Assembly (NCBI GenBank): GCA_031552765.1
Contig: JAVBME010000019.1
Span: forward strand, 10,933 to 74,932
Origin: JAVBME01 sp031552765
Lineage (GTDB): Bacteria; Bacillota; Negativicutes; Acidaminococcales; JAISLQ01
Length of the DNA stretch: 64,000 bases
Direction: 5' to 3'
Shown in pieces: positions 9,132 to 18,021 of the stretch. How positions within the stretch are numbered: position 1 is the first letter of the stretch; every line of letters starts with the position of its first letter. The notes below the pieces were generated by a model. That model worked only from the letters and a program-made list of their open reading frames with translations, did not search any database and was not told where the DNA came from. The position numbers were made by a program, and so were the translations under genes.

Positions 9132-9890
9132 ATGGTTTACTTTGTGGGAGCGGGGCCGGGAGCGCCCGACCTGATAACGGTGAGGGGGAAAGAGATACTG
9201 GAACGGGCGGACGTCATCATTTACGCCGGTTCACTGGTCAACCCCAAGCTGCTCGAATACAAAAAAGAAGGCTGTGCAGTGTATGACAGCGCGGCCATGA
9301 CGCTGGAAGAGGTGATAGCGGTAGTGCTGGCGGCGGAAAGCCAGGGGAAGATGACCGCGCGCCTGCACACGGGAGACCCGTCGCTGTACGGCGCCATACA
9401 TGAGCAGATGGCGCTTTTGACGGAAAAAGGCATAGAATACGCAGTAGTGCCGGGCGTCAGCTCGTTCCTGGGCGCGGCCGCGTCGTTACAGGCGGAATTT
9501 ACCCTGCCGGGTATCAGCCAGACGCTTATCGTGACGCGCATGGCCGGGCGCACGCCGGTACCGGAAAAAGAGGAAATAGCGCGTTTGGCCGCGCATAATG
9601 CTTCTATGGCGATATTTTTGAGTACAGGCATGCTGGAGCAACTGGCGGAAAGCCTGATCAAAGGCGGCTACACGGAGCAGACCAGGGCGGCTATAGTGTA
9701 CAAAGCGACTTGGCCGGAGGAGAAGATAATCCGCACCTGTGTAGGCGATCTGGCGGCGGAGGCGGCAAAAGCGGGCATAAATAAAACCGCGCTGATTTTT
9801 GTCGGGGAGTTCTTGGGCGAAGAGTATGAGCGGTCATTGCTCTATCATCCGGCGTTTTCCCATGAATTTAGAACGGGGACAGGGGAATGA
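9132..9890 (+). CDS. cbiF: Cobalt-precorrin-4 C11-methyltransferase CbiF
   Basis: SAM-dependent tetrapyrrole methylase that adds the C11 methyl group. Family motifs are visible: VYFVGAGPGAPDLIT at the N-terminus, the IIYAGSLVNP segment, and HTGDPSLYGA for the SAM site. At 252 residues it has normal length. It lies 23 bases after cbiD behind GGAGG and overlaps cbiG by four bases (ATGA), so it is translated in one operon with both. Confidence 0.96.
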   Translation: MVYFVGAGPGAPDLITVRGKEILERADVIIYAGSLVNPKLLEYKKEGCAVYDSAAMTLEEVIAVVLAAESQGKMTARLHTGDPSLYGAIHEQMALLTEKGIEYAVVPGVSSFLGAAASLQAEFTLPGISQTLIVTRMAGRTPVPEKEEIARLAAHNASMAIFLSTGMLEQLAESLIKGGYTEQTRAAIVYKATWPEEKIIRTCVGDLAAEAAKAGINKTALIFVGEFLGEEYERSLLYHPAFSHEFRTGTGE

Positions 9891-10879
9891 ACATAGCTTT
9901 CGCCGCTTTTTCCGGCCCCGGGCGGGCGCTGGCCCAAAAAATGTCTGGGCTGCTGGACGCCGAGTGCATTTTTTATGATAAAGACAAGTCAACGGTCAAA
10001 GAGTGGCTGGCGGCGGAATTTGGCCGCGCGAACGCCTTTGTATTTGTCGGCGCTATCGGTATTGCCGTCAGGTATATCGCGCCTTTTATAGTGAGCAAGG
10101 ATAAAGACCCGGCGGTGGTGGTTGTTGATGAGACCGGCCGCTTCGCCATACCGATACTGTCCGGGCACCTGGGCGGCGGCAACGCTCTGGCGGCTGAAAT
10201 TGCCGAAAAAATCGGCGCGACGCCGGTCATCACTACGGCGACCGACCTGTACGGCAAGTTTGCCGTAGATGTCTGGAGCAGGGCCAATGGCTGCGTTATC
10301 GATAATGTCGGCGGTATAAAGCATGTCTCCGCCGCCATCTTGCGCGATGAGACAGTCGGTTTTTGCAGTGATTTTGCCGGGGACGGGGCGCTGCCGGAGG
10401 GACTGTGTGCAGCCGAGGGCGGGCCGCTGGGCATTTATCTCACGCTTGATGTGAACAAAACCCCTTTTGAGCTGACGCTCAAAGTAATGCCGAAAGTACT
10501 GGCGCTGGGCGTGGGCTGCAAAAAGGGGACGGCAAGCGAAGCGCTGGAAGCTTTTGTCTTGCAGATGCTTGGCGCCGCAGGGTTGTCGATAAAAGCGGTG
10601 CGCAGTATCGCTTCGATAGATTTAAAGAAAAACGAACGTTGTATATTGGACCTAGCGGAAAAGTACCGCTTGCCGTTTGTCACCTATACAAGCGGGGAAT
10701 TGGCGGCAGTGCCCGGCGATTTTGCTTCGTCGGATTTTGTAAAATCGGTCGCGGGCGTCGGCAATGTGTGCGAGCGGGCGGCGGTGGCGCAAAGCGGCGG
10801 ACGGCTGCTGGTCGGAAAGACTACCGGCGGCGGCATGGCCCTGGCGGTAGCTGAGGAGGATTGGAGGTATGCATTTTGA
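9887..10879 (+). CDS. cbiG: Cobalt-precorrin-5A hydrolase CbiG
   Basis: Opens the delta-lactone of cobalt-precorrin-5A and releases the two-carbon fragment as acetaldehyde during ring contraction in the anaerobic pathway. The protein (330 residues) shows the CbiG N-terminal domain with VFVGAIGIAVRYIAPF and LSGHLGGGNALA, followed by the C-terminal domain with LGVGCKKGTASE. Overlaps cbiF by four bases and the cbiH start also overlaps its stop codon. Confidence 0.95.
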   Translation: MNIAFAAFSGPGRALAQKMSGLLDAECIFYDKDKSTVKEWLAAEFGRANAFVFVGAIGIAVRYIAPFIVSKDKDPAVVVVDETGRFAIPILSGHLGGGNALAAEIAEKIGATPVITTATDLYGKFAVDVWSRANGCVIDNVGGIKHVSAAILRDETVGFCSDFAGDGALPEGLCAAEGGPLGIYLTLDVNKTPFELTLKVMPKVLALGVGCKKGTASEALEAFVLQMLGAAGLSIKAVRSIASIDLKKNERCILDLAEKYRLPFVTYTSGELAAVPGDFASSDFVKSVAGVGNVCERAAVAQSGGRLLVGKTTGGGMALAVAEEDWRYAF

Positions 10880-11604
10880 AAATAGATGTAGTAGGCATCG
10901 GGCCAGGCGGCGGGGAGTTTTTGACGCCGCAGGCCAGGGAAGCTATTTTAGCGGCGGATGTGGTTGTCGGCTATGCTGTTTATATAAACCTTGTCAAAGA
11001 CCTTTTGGCCGGTAAAGAAGTGGTAGCAAACGGCATGAGGCGCGAAGTAGAGCGTTGCCGGGCGGCGCTTTCAGAAGCGCTCAAGGGCAAGAAAGTCGCG
11101 CTGGTATGCAGCGGCGACGCCGGCGTATATGGTATGTCCGGCATAATGTTCGAAGTAGCGGAAGGCTCGCCCGGGGTTGAGATAAACGTAGTGCCGGGCA
11201 TTACCGCAGCCTGTTCCGCCGCGGCGGCGCTGGGCGCGCCCTTGATGCACGACTTTGCGGTCATTTCCCTTAGCGACCTCTTAACGCCCTGGGAAAAGAT
11301 AGAAAAACGGCTGGCAGTGGCGGCGGAGGCGGATTTCGCAGTTTGCCTCTACAACCCGAAAAGCAGGGGGCGCAGCGGCCATCTGGCCAAGGCAGTGGAC
11401 GTCCTGCTACGCCATAAAGAGGCGGGCACCTTGTGCGGCTATGCCAAAAATACCGGACGGGAAGGCGAGGCGACGGATATCTGCCGTCTCGATGAGCTGC
11501 CGGAGCAGGATATCGATATGTTTACAACCGTGATAATCGGCAACAGCCAGACGAAAAATATCGGCGGCCGGCTGGTCACGCCGCGGGGATATAAGAGCGT
11601 ATGA
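10876..11604 (+). CDS. cbiH: Cobalt-precorrin-3B C17-methyltransferase CbiH
   Basis: Methylates C17 and drives ring contraction. Motifs are VVGIGPGG at the N-terminus, CSGDAGVYGM in the middle and LYNPKSRGR toward the end. I chose the TTG at 10876, which overlaps the cbiG stop and has GGAGG eight bases upstream at 10863-10867; the TTG at 10861 has no suitable site and would add five residues not typical of the family. The product is then 242 residues, normal for CbiH without an extra domain. Confidence 0.94.
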   Translation: MKIDVVGIGPGGGEFLTPQAREAILAADVVVGYAVYINLVKDLLAGKEVVANGMRREVERCRAALSEALKGKKVALVCSGDAGVYGMSGIMFEVAEGSPGVEINVVPGITAACSAAAALGAPLMHDFAVISLSDLLTPWEKIEKRLAVAAEADFAVCLYNPKSRGRSGHLAKAVDVLLRHKEAGTLCGYAKNTGREGEATDICRLDELPEQDIDMFTTVIIGNSQTKNIGGRLVTPRGYKSV

Positions 11605-12365
11605 AAACAGCCGTTTTTGCCGGTACGTACGAAGGGCGGCTGCTGTGCGAGCGGCTGAGCGCTGAAAAAATAGAAGCCTGCGCTTATGTGGCGAGCTCTT
11701 ACGGCGTTGGTTTATTGGCCGGACTGGCTGGGATAAATGTGGTCAGCGGGCGGCTGGACGAAGGCGAGATAGCCGAGGCAATAGCTAAAGAAGGGTTTGC
11801 GCTGGTGGTGGACGCCACTCATCCTTACGCCCGGGAAGTGACGCTTAATATCCGCTCGGCCTGCCGGCGCACAGGCTCGGCTTATGTGCGCTTTTTGCGC
11901 GGGGAGGATAGCTACAGCGGCGTAATACATGCCGGCGACACGCTGGAAGCGGCGGAGAAGCTGGCAGGCACAACCGGCAATATACTGCTGACGACCGGCA
12001 GCAAAGAACTGGCGATTTTCTGCCGCCAGCCCGGACTGCGGGAGCGGTTGTTCGCGCGCGTGCTGCCGGTTGCGGAGGTCATAGAACATTGTTATAGCCT
12101 TGGCCTGTCCGGCCGGCAGATCATAGCCATGCAGGGGCCGTTTTCCCAAGAGATGAATGTAGCTATGCTCAAAGAGTTCTCCTGCCGCTGGCTGGTTACC
12201 AAAAATACCGGCGAAGCCGGCGGCGTGGCGGCGAAAATTGCCGCGGCACAAGAGGCGGGAGTAGAGGCACTGCTCATCGGGCGGCCGCTTAAAGAAGACG
12301 GCTATGGCCTCGAAGAAGTGTTGGTCATGATAAGGGAGTTGGCGGAGAGGGGGAAAGCTTTGTGA
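11601..12365 (+). CDS. cbiJ: Cobalt-precorrin-6A reductase CbiJ (CobK family)
   Basis: NAD(P)H-dependent reduction of cobalt-precorrin-6A. The 254-residue protein has the CobK/CbiJ motif VVDATHPYA and the later segments LTTGSKEL, VLPVAEVIEHC and MQGPFSQEMN, all diagnostic of the family. Overlaps cbiH by four bases and the next gene by four bases. The order H-J-ET is common in anaerobic firmicute clusters. Confidence 0.94.
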   Translation: MKTAVFAGTYEGRLLCERLSAEKIEACAYVASSYGVGLLAGLAGINVVSGRLDEGEIAEAIAKEGFALVVDATHPYAREVTLNIRSACRRTGSAYVRFLRGEDSYSGVIHAGDTLEAAEKLAGTTGNILLTTGSKELAIFCRQPGLRERLFARVLPVAEVIEHCYSLGLSGRQIIAMQGPFSQEMNVAMLKEFSCRWLVTKNTGEAGGVAAKIAAAQEAGVEALLIGRPLKEDGYGLEEVLVMIRELAERGKAL

Positions 12366-13549
12366 AAGTATGTATAGTAGGGGCCGGACCTGGCGCGGAA
12401 AGCGCCCTGACGCTGGCGGCCAGGGAAAGGATCAAAGCCGCCGGGCTTGTCGTGACGACTAGACGCCTGACGGAGCAACTGGGGAGCCTTAATGCCAACA
12501 CTGTTTGCCGGGAGGTAGGCCAACTAGCTGCTTTTATCAAAGAGCAGGCCGGGAAAACAGGGGAAGTCTGCGTACTGGCTTCCGGCGATGTGGGATTTTT
12601 CAGTGTGGCCTCTCAGTTGAAACGTGAATTGGATAGTTGCGAGGTAGAGTGCTTGCCCGGCCTGAGCAGCTTGCAGTATTTGGCGGCAAAAGCAGGCTTT
12701 TCCTATGAAGATGTGAAGGTAGCCAGTGTGCACGGCCGCACAGGCTGCATAATACCGCTGGTCGCTTATAACCGCAAAACTTTTTTCCTCACCGGCGGCC
12801 GGGTAAAAGCGCACGACGTCATAGCGCAGCTGCTTGCGGCCGGCTTAAACGACGTAACGGTCACTGTGGGTGAAAACCTGTCCGCTGCTACTGAGCGGGT
12901 AGTTAGCGGACGGGCCGGGGAACTGCTGGGCCTGGTCTTTGACGATTTGGCGGCTATGTTTGTGCAAAATGATAATTTTGCCCGTCATTATCAGCAAATA
13001 CGGGATAAAGACATGATCCGAGGCAATACGCCTATGACCAAGGAAGCAGTGCGCACGCTGTCGGTGGCGGCGCTTGATATAAAGCCGGCTGACCGGGTGG
13101 CGGATATCGGCGCAGGTACCGGATCGGTGGCGGTGGCTATGGCGAGAGCCGCCTATGAAGGCAGCGTGCTGGCTATCGAGAGGTCGCCTGAGGCGGTGGA
13201 GCTGATAAAGCGCAACCGGGAAAAGTTTGGCGCTTACAATGTGATTGTGCGCCAGGCGACCGCGCCGGCCGGTTTGGCTGGCGAACTCTTCGACAAGGCG
13301 TTTGTCGGCGGCAGCGCCGGCAATATGGAGGAGATAGTGAGCACACTTGTGCGGGAAAACGGCTGCACAAAAATAGTAGTGAACGCCATCACTTTGGAGA
13401 CTTTGCAGGAAGCGCAGGCGGCTTTTAAAAAAGAAGAAATGGCCGTAGAAATATCTTGCATTAACAGCGCTCACGCGGAGCATGTCGGCTCCTACCACAT
13501 GATGAAAGCGGACAACCCTGTATATATAATCGCGGGAGAAAAAGCATGA
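12362..13549 (+). CDS. cbiET: Cobalt-precorrin-7 C5,C15-methyltransferase, CbiE-CbiT fusion
   Basis: A fusion of two enzymes (395 residues). Residues 1-200 are CbiE, with VGAGPGAESALTL and ASGDVGFFSVA, the C5-methylase fold. Residues 210-395 are CbiT, a Rossmann-type methylase with GNTPMTKEAVR and the SAM motif ADIGAGTGSVAVAMA, which methylates C15 and decarboxylates the acetate side chain. The same order is found in CobL of the aerobic pathway. Start is GTG at 12362, overlapping the cbiJ stop. Confidence 0.95.
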   Translation: MKVCIVGAGPGAESALTLAARERIKAAGLVVTTRRLTEQLGSLNANTVCREVGQLAAFIKEQAGKTGEVCVLASGDVGFFSVASQLKRELDSCEVECLPGLSSLQYLAAKAGFSYEDVKVASVHGRTGCIIPLVAYNRKTFFLTGGRVKAHDVIAQLLAAGLNDVTVTVGENLSAATERVVSGRAGELLGLVFDDLAAMFVQNDNFARHYQQIRDKDMIRGNTPMTKEAVRTLSVAALDIKPADRVADIGAGTGSVAVAMARAAYEGSVLAIERSPEAVELIKRNREKFGAYNVIVRQATAPAGLAGELFDKAFVGGSAGNMEEIVSTLVRENGCTKIVVNAITLETLQEAQAAFKKEEMAVEISCINSAHAEHVGSYHMMKADNPVYIIAGEKA

Positions 13550-14916
13550 GTAAGAGAATTGTTTCCCGGCCCCGGCTGATGATAGCCGCCGCCGCGAGCG
13601 GCTCGGGCAAAACTACGCTGACTTGCGCGCTGCTGCGGGCGCTGTCGCGGCGCGGCTTGCAACCGGCAGCTTTCAAGTGCGGCCCGGACTATATAGATCC
13701 GCTGTTTCATGAAAAGGCGCTGGGCGTGAAGTCGCGTAACCTTGACTTGTATATGTGTGGCGAAACCGCGATAAAACATCTTTTTGCCGAAAACTCGCGG
13801 GGAGCCGACCTGTCTGTGCTGGAAGGCGTCATGGGCCTGTACGACGGCCTGGCTATGGGCGGCGACTGTTCTTCCAACCACCTGTCGCTGGTCACGGGCA
13901 CGCCGGTGGTGCTGGCGGTGGACGCCAAGGGCATGGGACTGTCTTTGGCCGCGCAGGTCGCAGGTTTTTTGCGTTTCCGCCCCAATAATATAAAAGGCGT
14001 GCTGCTAAACCGGGTGAGCGCCGCCATGTACCCAATGTACAAAGCTATGCTGGAAAAAGAGCTGGCGGTCAAGGTGTACGGCTATCTGCCGCCGGTGGAA
14101 GACGCGTCTTTTGCCAGCAGGCACCTGGGGCTGGTAACGGCTGAGGAGGTAGCGGATATCCAGCGCCGTCTGGATGCGCTGGCTGACGCCTGCGCAAGGA
14201 CTGTAGACCTCGACGGGCTGCTGGCACTAGGCAAAGAGCACGCTGCTTTTGAATATGACGAGATAGAACTGCCGCGCCCGGTGGGGCCGGTGAGTATAGG
14301 TGTGGCGCGGGACAAGGCTTTTTGCTTTTATTACGAAGACAACCTGGCGCTGTTGGAAAAGCTAGGCGCCAGCCTGGTATACTTTTCGCCGCTGGCCGAC
14401 AGTAGCCTGCCGGAAGGGATAGACGGCCTGATCCTGGGTGGGGGCTATCCGGAAGAACATGCCGGAGTTTTAAGCGGCAATGCCTCGATGCTCGATAGTG
14501 TGCGGCAAGCTGTAGTAGGCGGCCTGCCGACCATTGCCGAATGCGGCGGCTTTATGTACCTGTGCCGCTCGCTGGCGGACAGGGCGGGGCAGTGTTACCG
14601 GATGACCGGCGTTATAGACGCCGACTGTACTATGGGCGACAGGTTGGCCAATTTCGGTTATATAGGATTGACTGCGCGGATGGACAATCTCTTGTGCGCG
14701 GCCGGCTCCAGCATAAACGGGCATGAGTTTCATTACAGCGCCAGCAGCGACGCCGGAGCGTGCTTTACCGCCCGCAAGGCCAGCGGCAAAGAGTGGCCGG
14801 CCATACACGCGACGGCTACTATGCTTGCCGGCTACCCGCACCTGCATTTTTGGGGCAACAGGGAATTTGCGCGTGCTTTTGTGGAAAAATGCCGGGAGAG
14901 GATGAGCGGCGGATGA
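13546..14916 (+). CDS. cbiA: Cobyrinic acid a,c-diamide synthase CbiA
   Basis: ATP- and glutamine-dependent amidation of the a and c carboxylates of cobyrinate. The N-terminal dethiobiotin-synthetase-like domain has the P-loop AAASGSGKTTLT, CGPDYIDPLFH and LEGVMGLYDG. The C-terminal half is a class I glutamine amidotransferase-like domain with the nucleophile in IAECGGFMYLC and a late HLHFWGN His. Length 456 is normal. Overlaps both neighbours by four bases. Confidence 0.96.
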   Translation: MSKRIVSRPRLMIAAAASGSGKTTLTCALLRALSRRGLQPAAFKCGPDYIDPLFHEKALGVKSRNLDLYMCGETAIKHLFAENSRGADLSVLEGVMGLYDGLAMGGDCSSNHLSLVTGTPVVLAVDAKGMGLSLAAQVAGFLRFRPNNIKGVLLNRVSAAMYPMYKAMLEKELAVKVYGYLPPVEDASFASRHLGLVTAEEVADIQRRLDALADACARTVDLDGLLALGKEHAAFEYDEIELPRPVGPVSIGVARDKAFCFYYEDNLALLEKLGASLVYFSPLADSSLPEGIDGLILGGGYPEEHAGVLSGNASMLDSVRQAVVGGLPTIAECGGFMYLCRSLADRAGQCYRMTGVIDADCTMGDRLANFGYIGLTARMDNLLCAAGSSINGHEFHYSASSDAGACFTARKASGKEWPAIHATATMLAGYPHLHFWGNREFARAFVEKCRERMSGG

Positions 14917-15440
14917 CAGATAAGCAGCCGGGGCTTTTGCATGTATACTGCGGTGATGGCAAAGGCAAGACCACCGCGTCTATGGGTCTGCTGCTGCGAG
15001 CCCTGGGCAATGGGTATAAAGCGGTAGTGGTGCAGTTTTTAAAAGACGGCTCGAGCGGTGAAATGAAGATGCTGCGCGCTCTGCCGGACGTAGAGGTATT
15101 TACCGCCGGGTTTGGCGCTTTCGGTATGACAGAGAAGGAAAAAGGAGTGTGCCGGGAAGAGTATGCGGAGAATTTCCGCCAGGCGGTGGCAATATGCGAG
15201 AAGGACTCTCGCAGCCTGCTCGTCCTCGACGAAGCGGCCGGGGCGATACGGCGGGGCCTGTTTGACGAAGAGCTACTGCTGGACTGGCTGAAAAACCGCC
15301 CGCCCGGGGTAGAGGTGGTAATAACCGGGCGCCGGCCTTCAGAACGCCTTCTCGAGCTGGCGGACTATGTTTCCAGGATAGAAAAAATAAAACACCCCTA
15401 TGACAAGGGGATACCAGCCAGGCTTGGCGTGGAAAAATAG
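14913..15440 (+). CDS. cobO: Corrinoid adenosyltransferase CobO/BtuR type
   Basis: Transfers the adenosyl group from ATP to cob(I)yrinic acid diamide or cob(I)alamin. The P-loop is CGDGKGKTTASMG near the N-terminus, and LLVLDEAAGAI and VVITGRRPSERLLELAD follow. I chose ATG at 14913, which overlaps the cbiA stop (GGATGA); longer readings upstream would duplicate cbiA coding sequence. The product is 175 residues, the usual size. Confidence 0.95.
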   Translation: MTDKQPGLLHVYCGDGKGKTTASMGLLLRALGNGYKAVVVQFLKDGSSGEMKMLRALPDVEVFTAGFGAFGMTEKEKGVCREEYAENFRQAVAICEKDSRSLLVLDEAAGAIRRGLFDEELLLDWLKNRPPGVEVVITGRRPSERLLELADYVSRIEKIKHPYDKGIPARLGVEK

Positions 15441-15452
15441 GAGGGATGAGCT

Positions 15453-16064
15453 ATGGAAAAACTGCTGCCCCAGGAAATAGAGGCAAAAAGCTTTGCTATA
15501 ATAGACGGTCTGCTGGGCGAAAAGCGCCTGGAGCCAGGGCATGAACACATTATCAAAAGGTGCATACACACTTCGGCGGATTTTGACTATGCCGACAACC
15601 TGTGTTTTAGCCAGAGTGCGGTGGAGGCTATAGCCGGGGCTTTTAAAAATGGCAGCGTGCTGGTGACCGATACCAAGATGGCGGCCGCCGGAGTCAACAA
15701 AAAAGCGCTGGAAAAGTGTGGTATAGAGCTATACTGCTTTATTGCCGACGCTGATGTAGCGGACAGGGCGCAGCGAGAAGGCATGACCAGGGCGGCGGCG
15801 GCCGTGGACAAAGCCGTGAAGCTGGGAAAACCGGCGGTGTTTGCCGTAGGCAACGCGCCGACCGCGCTGCTGCGGCTTCATGAACACATAGCCGAGGGGT
15901 TCAAACCCCAAGGGATAATCGGCGTGCCGGTGGGCTTTGTCAATGTAGTGGAGTCAAAAGAAATGATCATGTCGCTCGATGTGCCGTATATAGTGGCTAA
16001 AGGCCGAAAAGGCGGCAGTAATATCGCGGCGGCTATTTGTAACGCTATTTTGTACAGTATTTAG
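15453..16064 (+). CDS. cbiC: Cobalt-precorrin-8 methylmutase CbiC
   Basis: Moves the methyl group from C11 to C12 to give cobyrinic acid. The catalytic His lies in RCIHTSADFDYADNL, and the family segments VTDTKMAAAGVNK, AVGNAPTALLRL and GVPVGFVNVVESK are all present. Length 203 is normal. GGAGGG precedes the ATG. Last gene of the operon: a strong hairpin terminator begins 18 bases after the stop. The window contains no cbiL, cbiK/X, cbiP, cbiB or lower-ligand genes, so these must lie elsewhere. Confidence 0.96.
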   Translation: MEKLLPQEIEAKSFAIIDGLLGEKRLEPGHEHIIKRCIHTSADFDYADNLCFSQSAVEAIAGAFKNGSVLVTDTKMAAAGVNKKALEKCGIELYCFIADADVADRAQREGMTRAAAAVDKAVKLGKPAVFAVGNAPTALLRLHEHIAEGFKPQGIIGVPVGFVNVVESKEMIMSLDVPYIVAKGRKGGSNIAAAICNAILYSI

Positions 16065-16082
16065 GTTTGACGGCATAAATAG

Positions 16083-16115
16083 AAAAACCTCGAGGGAAAC
16101 TCCCTCGAGGTTTTT
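16083..16115. terminator. Bidirectional intrinsic terminator
   Basis: A perfect ten-pair stem (CCTCGAGGGA with TCCCTCGAGG) around a three-base loop, flanked by five A on the left and five T on the right. It separates the cobalamin operon from the convergent gene that ends at 16126 and can serve both. Confidence 0.93.
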
Positions 16116-16125
16116 AAAGTGTGTT

Positions 16126-17223
16126 TTACTGTACATCTTTCCACCACTGGGTAAATGTCTGTTGGCGGCCGTCGAGATATACCGGCTGGCCGATGAGCGG
16201 CGTTGCAATGTGGTGTTTGTCCAGACCGGCGGCGCTGGCGCGCTCGAAGGGCTCGTCCCAGGGGTGGTTGGCGATAGAAAATTTGCCTATATGAGCGGGT
16301 AGGAAAAGTTTGGTATTTAAATCCTCGGCGGCCTGGGCCGCCTGTTCGGGGTTCATGTGTATGTACGGCCAGTTTTTATCGTATTGGCCGCTGTCCAAAG
16401 TGGCAAAATCAAAACCGCCGAATTTTTGTCCGATATCGGCAAAGTGCGGGCCGTAGCCGCTGTCGCCGCTGAAAAAAAGTTTTCGCTGAGGCGTTAATAG
16501 GGCAAAGCCGCACCAGAGCGTTCTGTCGCGCAGGATCAAGCGGCCGGAAAAATGCCTGGCCGGCAGTGCGTGGATGGTAAGGCCGTCAACGGGAAGGCTG
16601 CCGAACCAGTCCAGTTCGTCAATTATGGCGCTGTCAAAACCCCACTGGCGAAAATAGCCGCCGACTCCGAGCGGGCAGACGATGCGCTTGATTTTGCCTT
16701 GGAGCGCGGTGACGGTAGGGTAGTCAAGATGGTCCCAGTGGTCGTGGGTTAAGAGCAGGTAATCAATGTCCGGCATATCGGCTGGCGTATAGATATTGCT
16801 GCCCGGAAAGGCTTTGTTCATAAAGTCAAGCGGCGCCGCCGAGGGGCTGAGCACCGGGTCAATAAGAATGCGCCGGCCGTTTAACTGGACAAAATAGGAA
16901 GAATGGCCAAGCCAGATGACGATATCTTCGTTTTTATCGAGGGCGGCCAAGTCTGTTTTGACAGCGGGAATAGGCCCGGTAGGAGAAAGGCCTGTCCTAT
17001 CCTTGCTGAGAAAACCTAGAGTTGCTTCGAGCAGCGAGCTGTTTTCGGCAAATTGGGGCGTGTGGATGATGTTGCGGAATTTGCCGTCCGCATAATGGGG
17101 CGATTTTTCAATAGCCTCGAGGTGCGTTCCGGTCGGCAGCGAACCAAATTTGGGCTGCTTTACATAAAGGCCGGCGCCGGCCGCAACCAGGGCGAGGGCC
17201 AGCAGGTAGTGTTTTTTCGACAT
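16126..17223 (-). CDS. Membrane-anchored metallo-beta-lactamase-fold hydrolase (UlaG/NAPE-PLD-like)
   Basis: A 365-residue protein with an N-terminal hydrophobic anchor (about residues 5-22) and a metallo-hydrolase domain with LTHDHWDHLD, IDPVLSPSA and FSGDSGYGPHF. These are the metal-binding motifs of the UlaG-like branch of the superfamily, which includes N-acylphosphatidylethanolamine phospholipase D. I start at ATG 17223, with AAGGAG seven bases upstream; a longer reading adds 12 residues without a good site. The substrate is unknown. A role at the envelope is inferred from the anchor. Confidence 0.85.
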   Translation of the reverse strand: MSKKHYLLALALVAAGAGLYVKQPKFGSLPTGTHLEAIEKSPHYADGKFRNIIHTPQFAENSSLLEATLGFLSKDRTGLSPTGPIPAVKTDLAALDKNEDIVIWLGHSSYFVQLNGRRILIDPVLSPSAAPLDFMNKAFPGSNIYTPADMPDIDYLLLTHDHWDHLDYPTVTALQGKIKRIVCPLGVGGYFRQWGFDSAIIDELDWFGSLPVDGLTIHALPARHFSGRLILRDRTLWCGFALLTPQRKLFFSGDSGYGPHFADIGQKFGGFDFATLDSGQYDKNWPYIHMNPEQAAQAAEDLNTKLFLPAHIGKFSIANHPWDEPFERASAAGLDKHHIATPLIGQPVYLDGRQQTFTQWWKDVQ

Positions 17224-17366
17224 GTGTTTACTCCTTGGTGCCAAAGTGTATAAAAACAATGCATTGATATAATGATAACATAAAAGCGGATGATTCGTAT
17301 TGCTGGTAATAAAAGGATATAATAGAAAGTAGCTGTAGGATTAGTATTTATCGGGGAGGTATGACG

Positions 17367-17699
17367 ATGAAAGTGGGCTTGATCCGTTGCCGGCAAACAG
17401 AAGATATGTGCGGCACAACTATCTGCCTTAAGGTTATGCGGGAGAAAAAAGCGGCTTTTGAGGGCGTGGAAGGGGAGGTCACTCTGGTAAATGTAAATAC
17501 CTGCGGCGGTTGCCCGGGGAAAAAGGCGGTCACAAGAGCGGCTAGTATGGTAAAAAACGGCTGCGACACTATCGCGCTGGCCACCTGTATAACACAAGGC
17601 TCGCCGGTCGACTTTCCCTGCCCGCATAAAGATATGATGCTGGCGGCTATCCAAAAAAGAGTGGGCGGGGATGTGAGGATACTTACGTATACGCATTGA
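17367..17699 (+). CDS. CGGC domain protein (DUF1847-like small metal or redox protein)
   Basis: A 110-residue cytoplasmic protein with the motif NTCGGCPGKK that names the CGGC family, plus Cys residues at the N-terminus (LIRCRQTEDMCGTTIC) and near the end (FPCPHKD). The clustered Cys suggest binding of a metal or an Fe-S cluster, but no function is established that I can name with confidence. ATG 17367 is favoured because GGAGG lies seven bases upstream; the ATG at 17361 is too close. Confidence 0.8.
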   Translation: MKVGLIRCRQTEDMCGTTICLKVMREKKAAFEGVEGEVTLVNVNTCGGCPGKKAVTRAASMVKNGCDTIALATCITQGSPVDFPCPHKDMMLAAIQKRVGGDVRILTYTH

Positions 17700-17721
17700 A
17701 ACTTAAAAATTGCTAGTAAAG

Positions 17722-17758
17722 AAAACCTGCTTGCAAAATGTTGCTGCAAGCAGGTTTT
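17722..17758. terminator. Bidirectional intrinsic terminator
   Basis: A 14-pair stem, AAAACCTGCTTGCA with TGCAAGCAGGTTTT, around a short loop. It ends the CGGC gene on the plus strand and, read the other way, the tRNA gene group that is transcribed on the minus strand. Confidence 0.88.
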
Positions 17759-17861
17759 AAAAATAAAAAACAACGTTATTTTAATAGCGTTGCTTTTTAT
17801 TTTTTGTTTGGCATTTAATAAAACAAGCGACTTTCCAAAAGCTGGAAAGCCGCGTCATTTG

Positions 17862-17937
17862 TGGCAGGGGCAGCAGGACTTGAACCCGCAACCAACGGTT
17901 TTGGAGACCGCTACTCTACCAATTGAGCTATACCCCT
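17862..17937 (-). tRNA. tRNA-Trp (CCA)
   Basis: On the minus strand the sequence folds as a full cloverleaf: acceptor AGGGGTA with TGCCCCT, D arm AGCTCAATTGGTAGAGT, anticodon loop CTCCAAA with anticodon CCA, and T loop TTCAAGT. Discriminator G and an encoded CCA end are present. Confidence 0.95.
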
Positions 17938-17940
17938 GTA

Positions 17941-18015
17941 TGGAGCGGAAAACGAGATTCGAACTCGCGACCCTCGCCTTGGCAAGGCGATGCTCTACCA
18001 CTGAGCTATTTCCGC
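17941..18015 (-). tRNA. tRNA-Gly (GCC)
   Basis: Minus-strand cloverleaf with acceptor GCGGAAA and its partner TTTCCGC, D arm, anticodon stem CGCCT with loop TTGCCAA (anticodon GCC), T loop TTCGAAT and encoded CCA. It lies only three bases from tRNA-Trp, so both are probably one transcript. Confidence 0.95.
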
Positions 18016-18021
18016 ACTATC

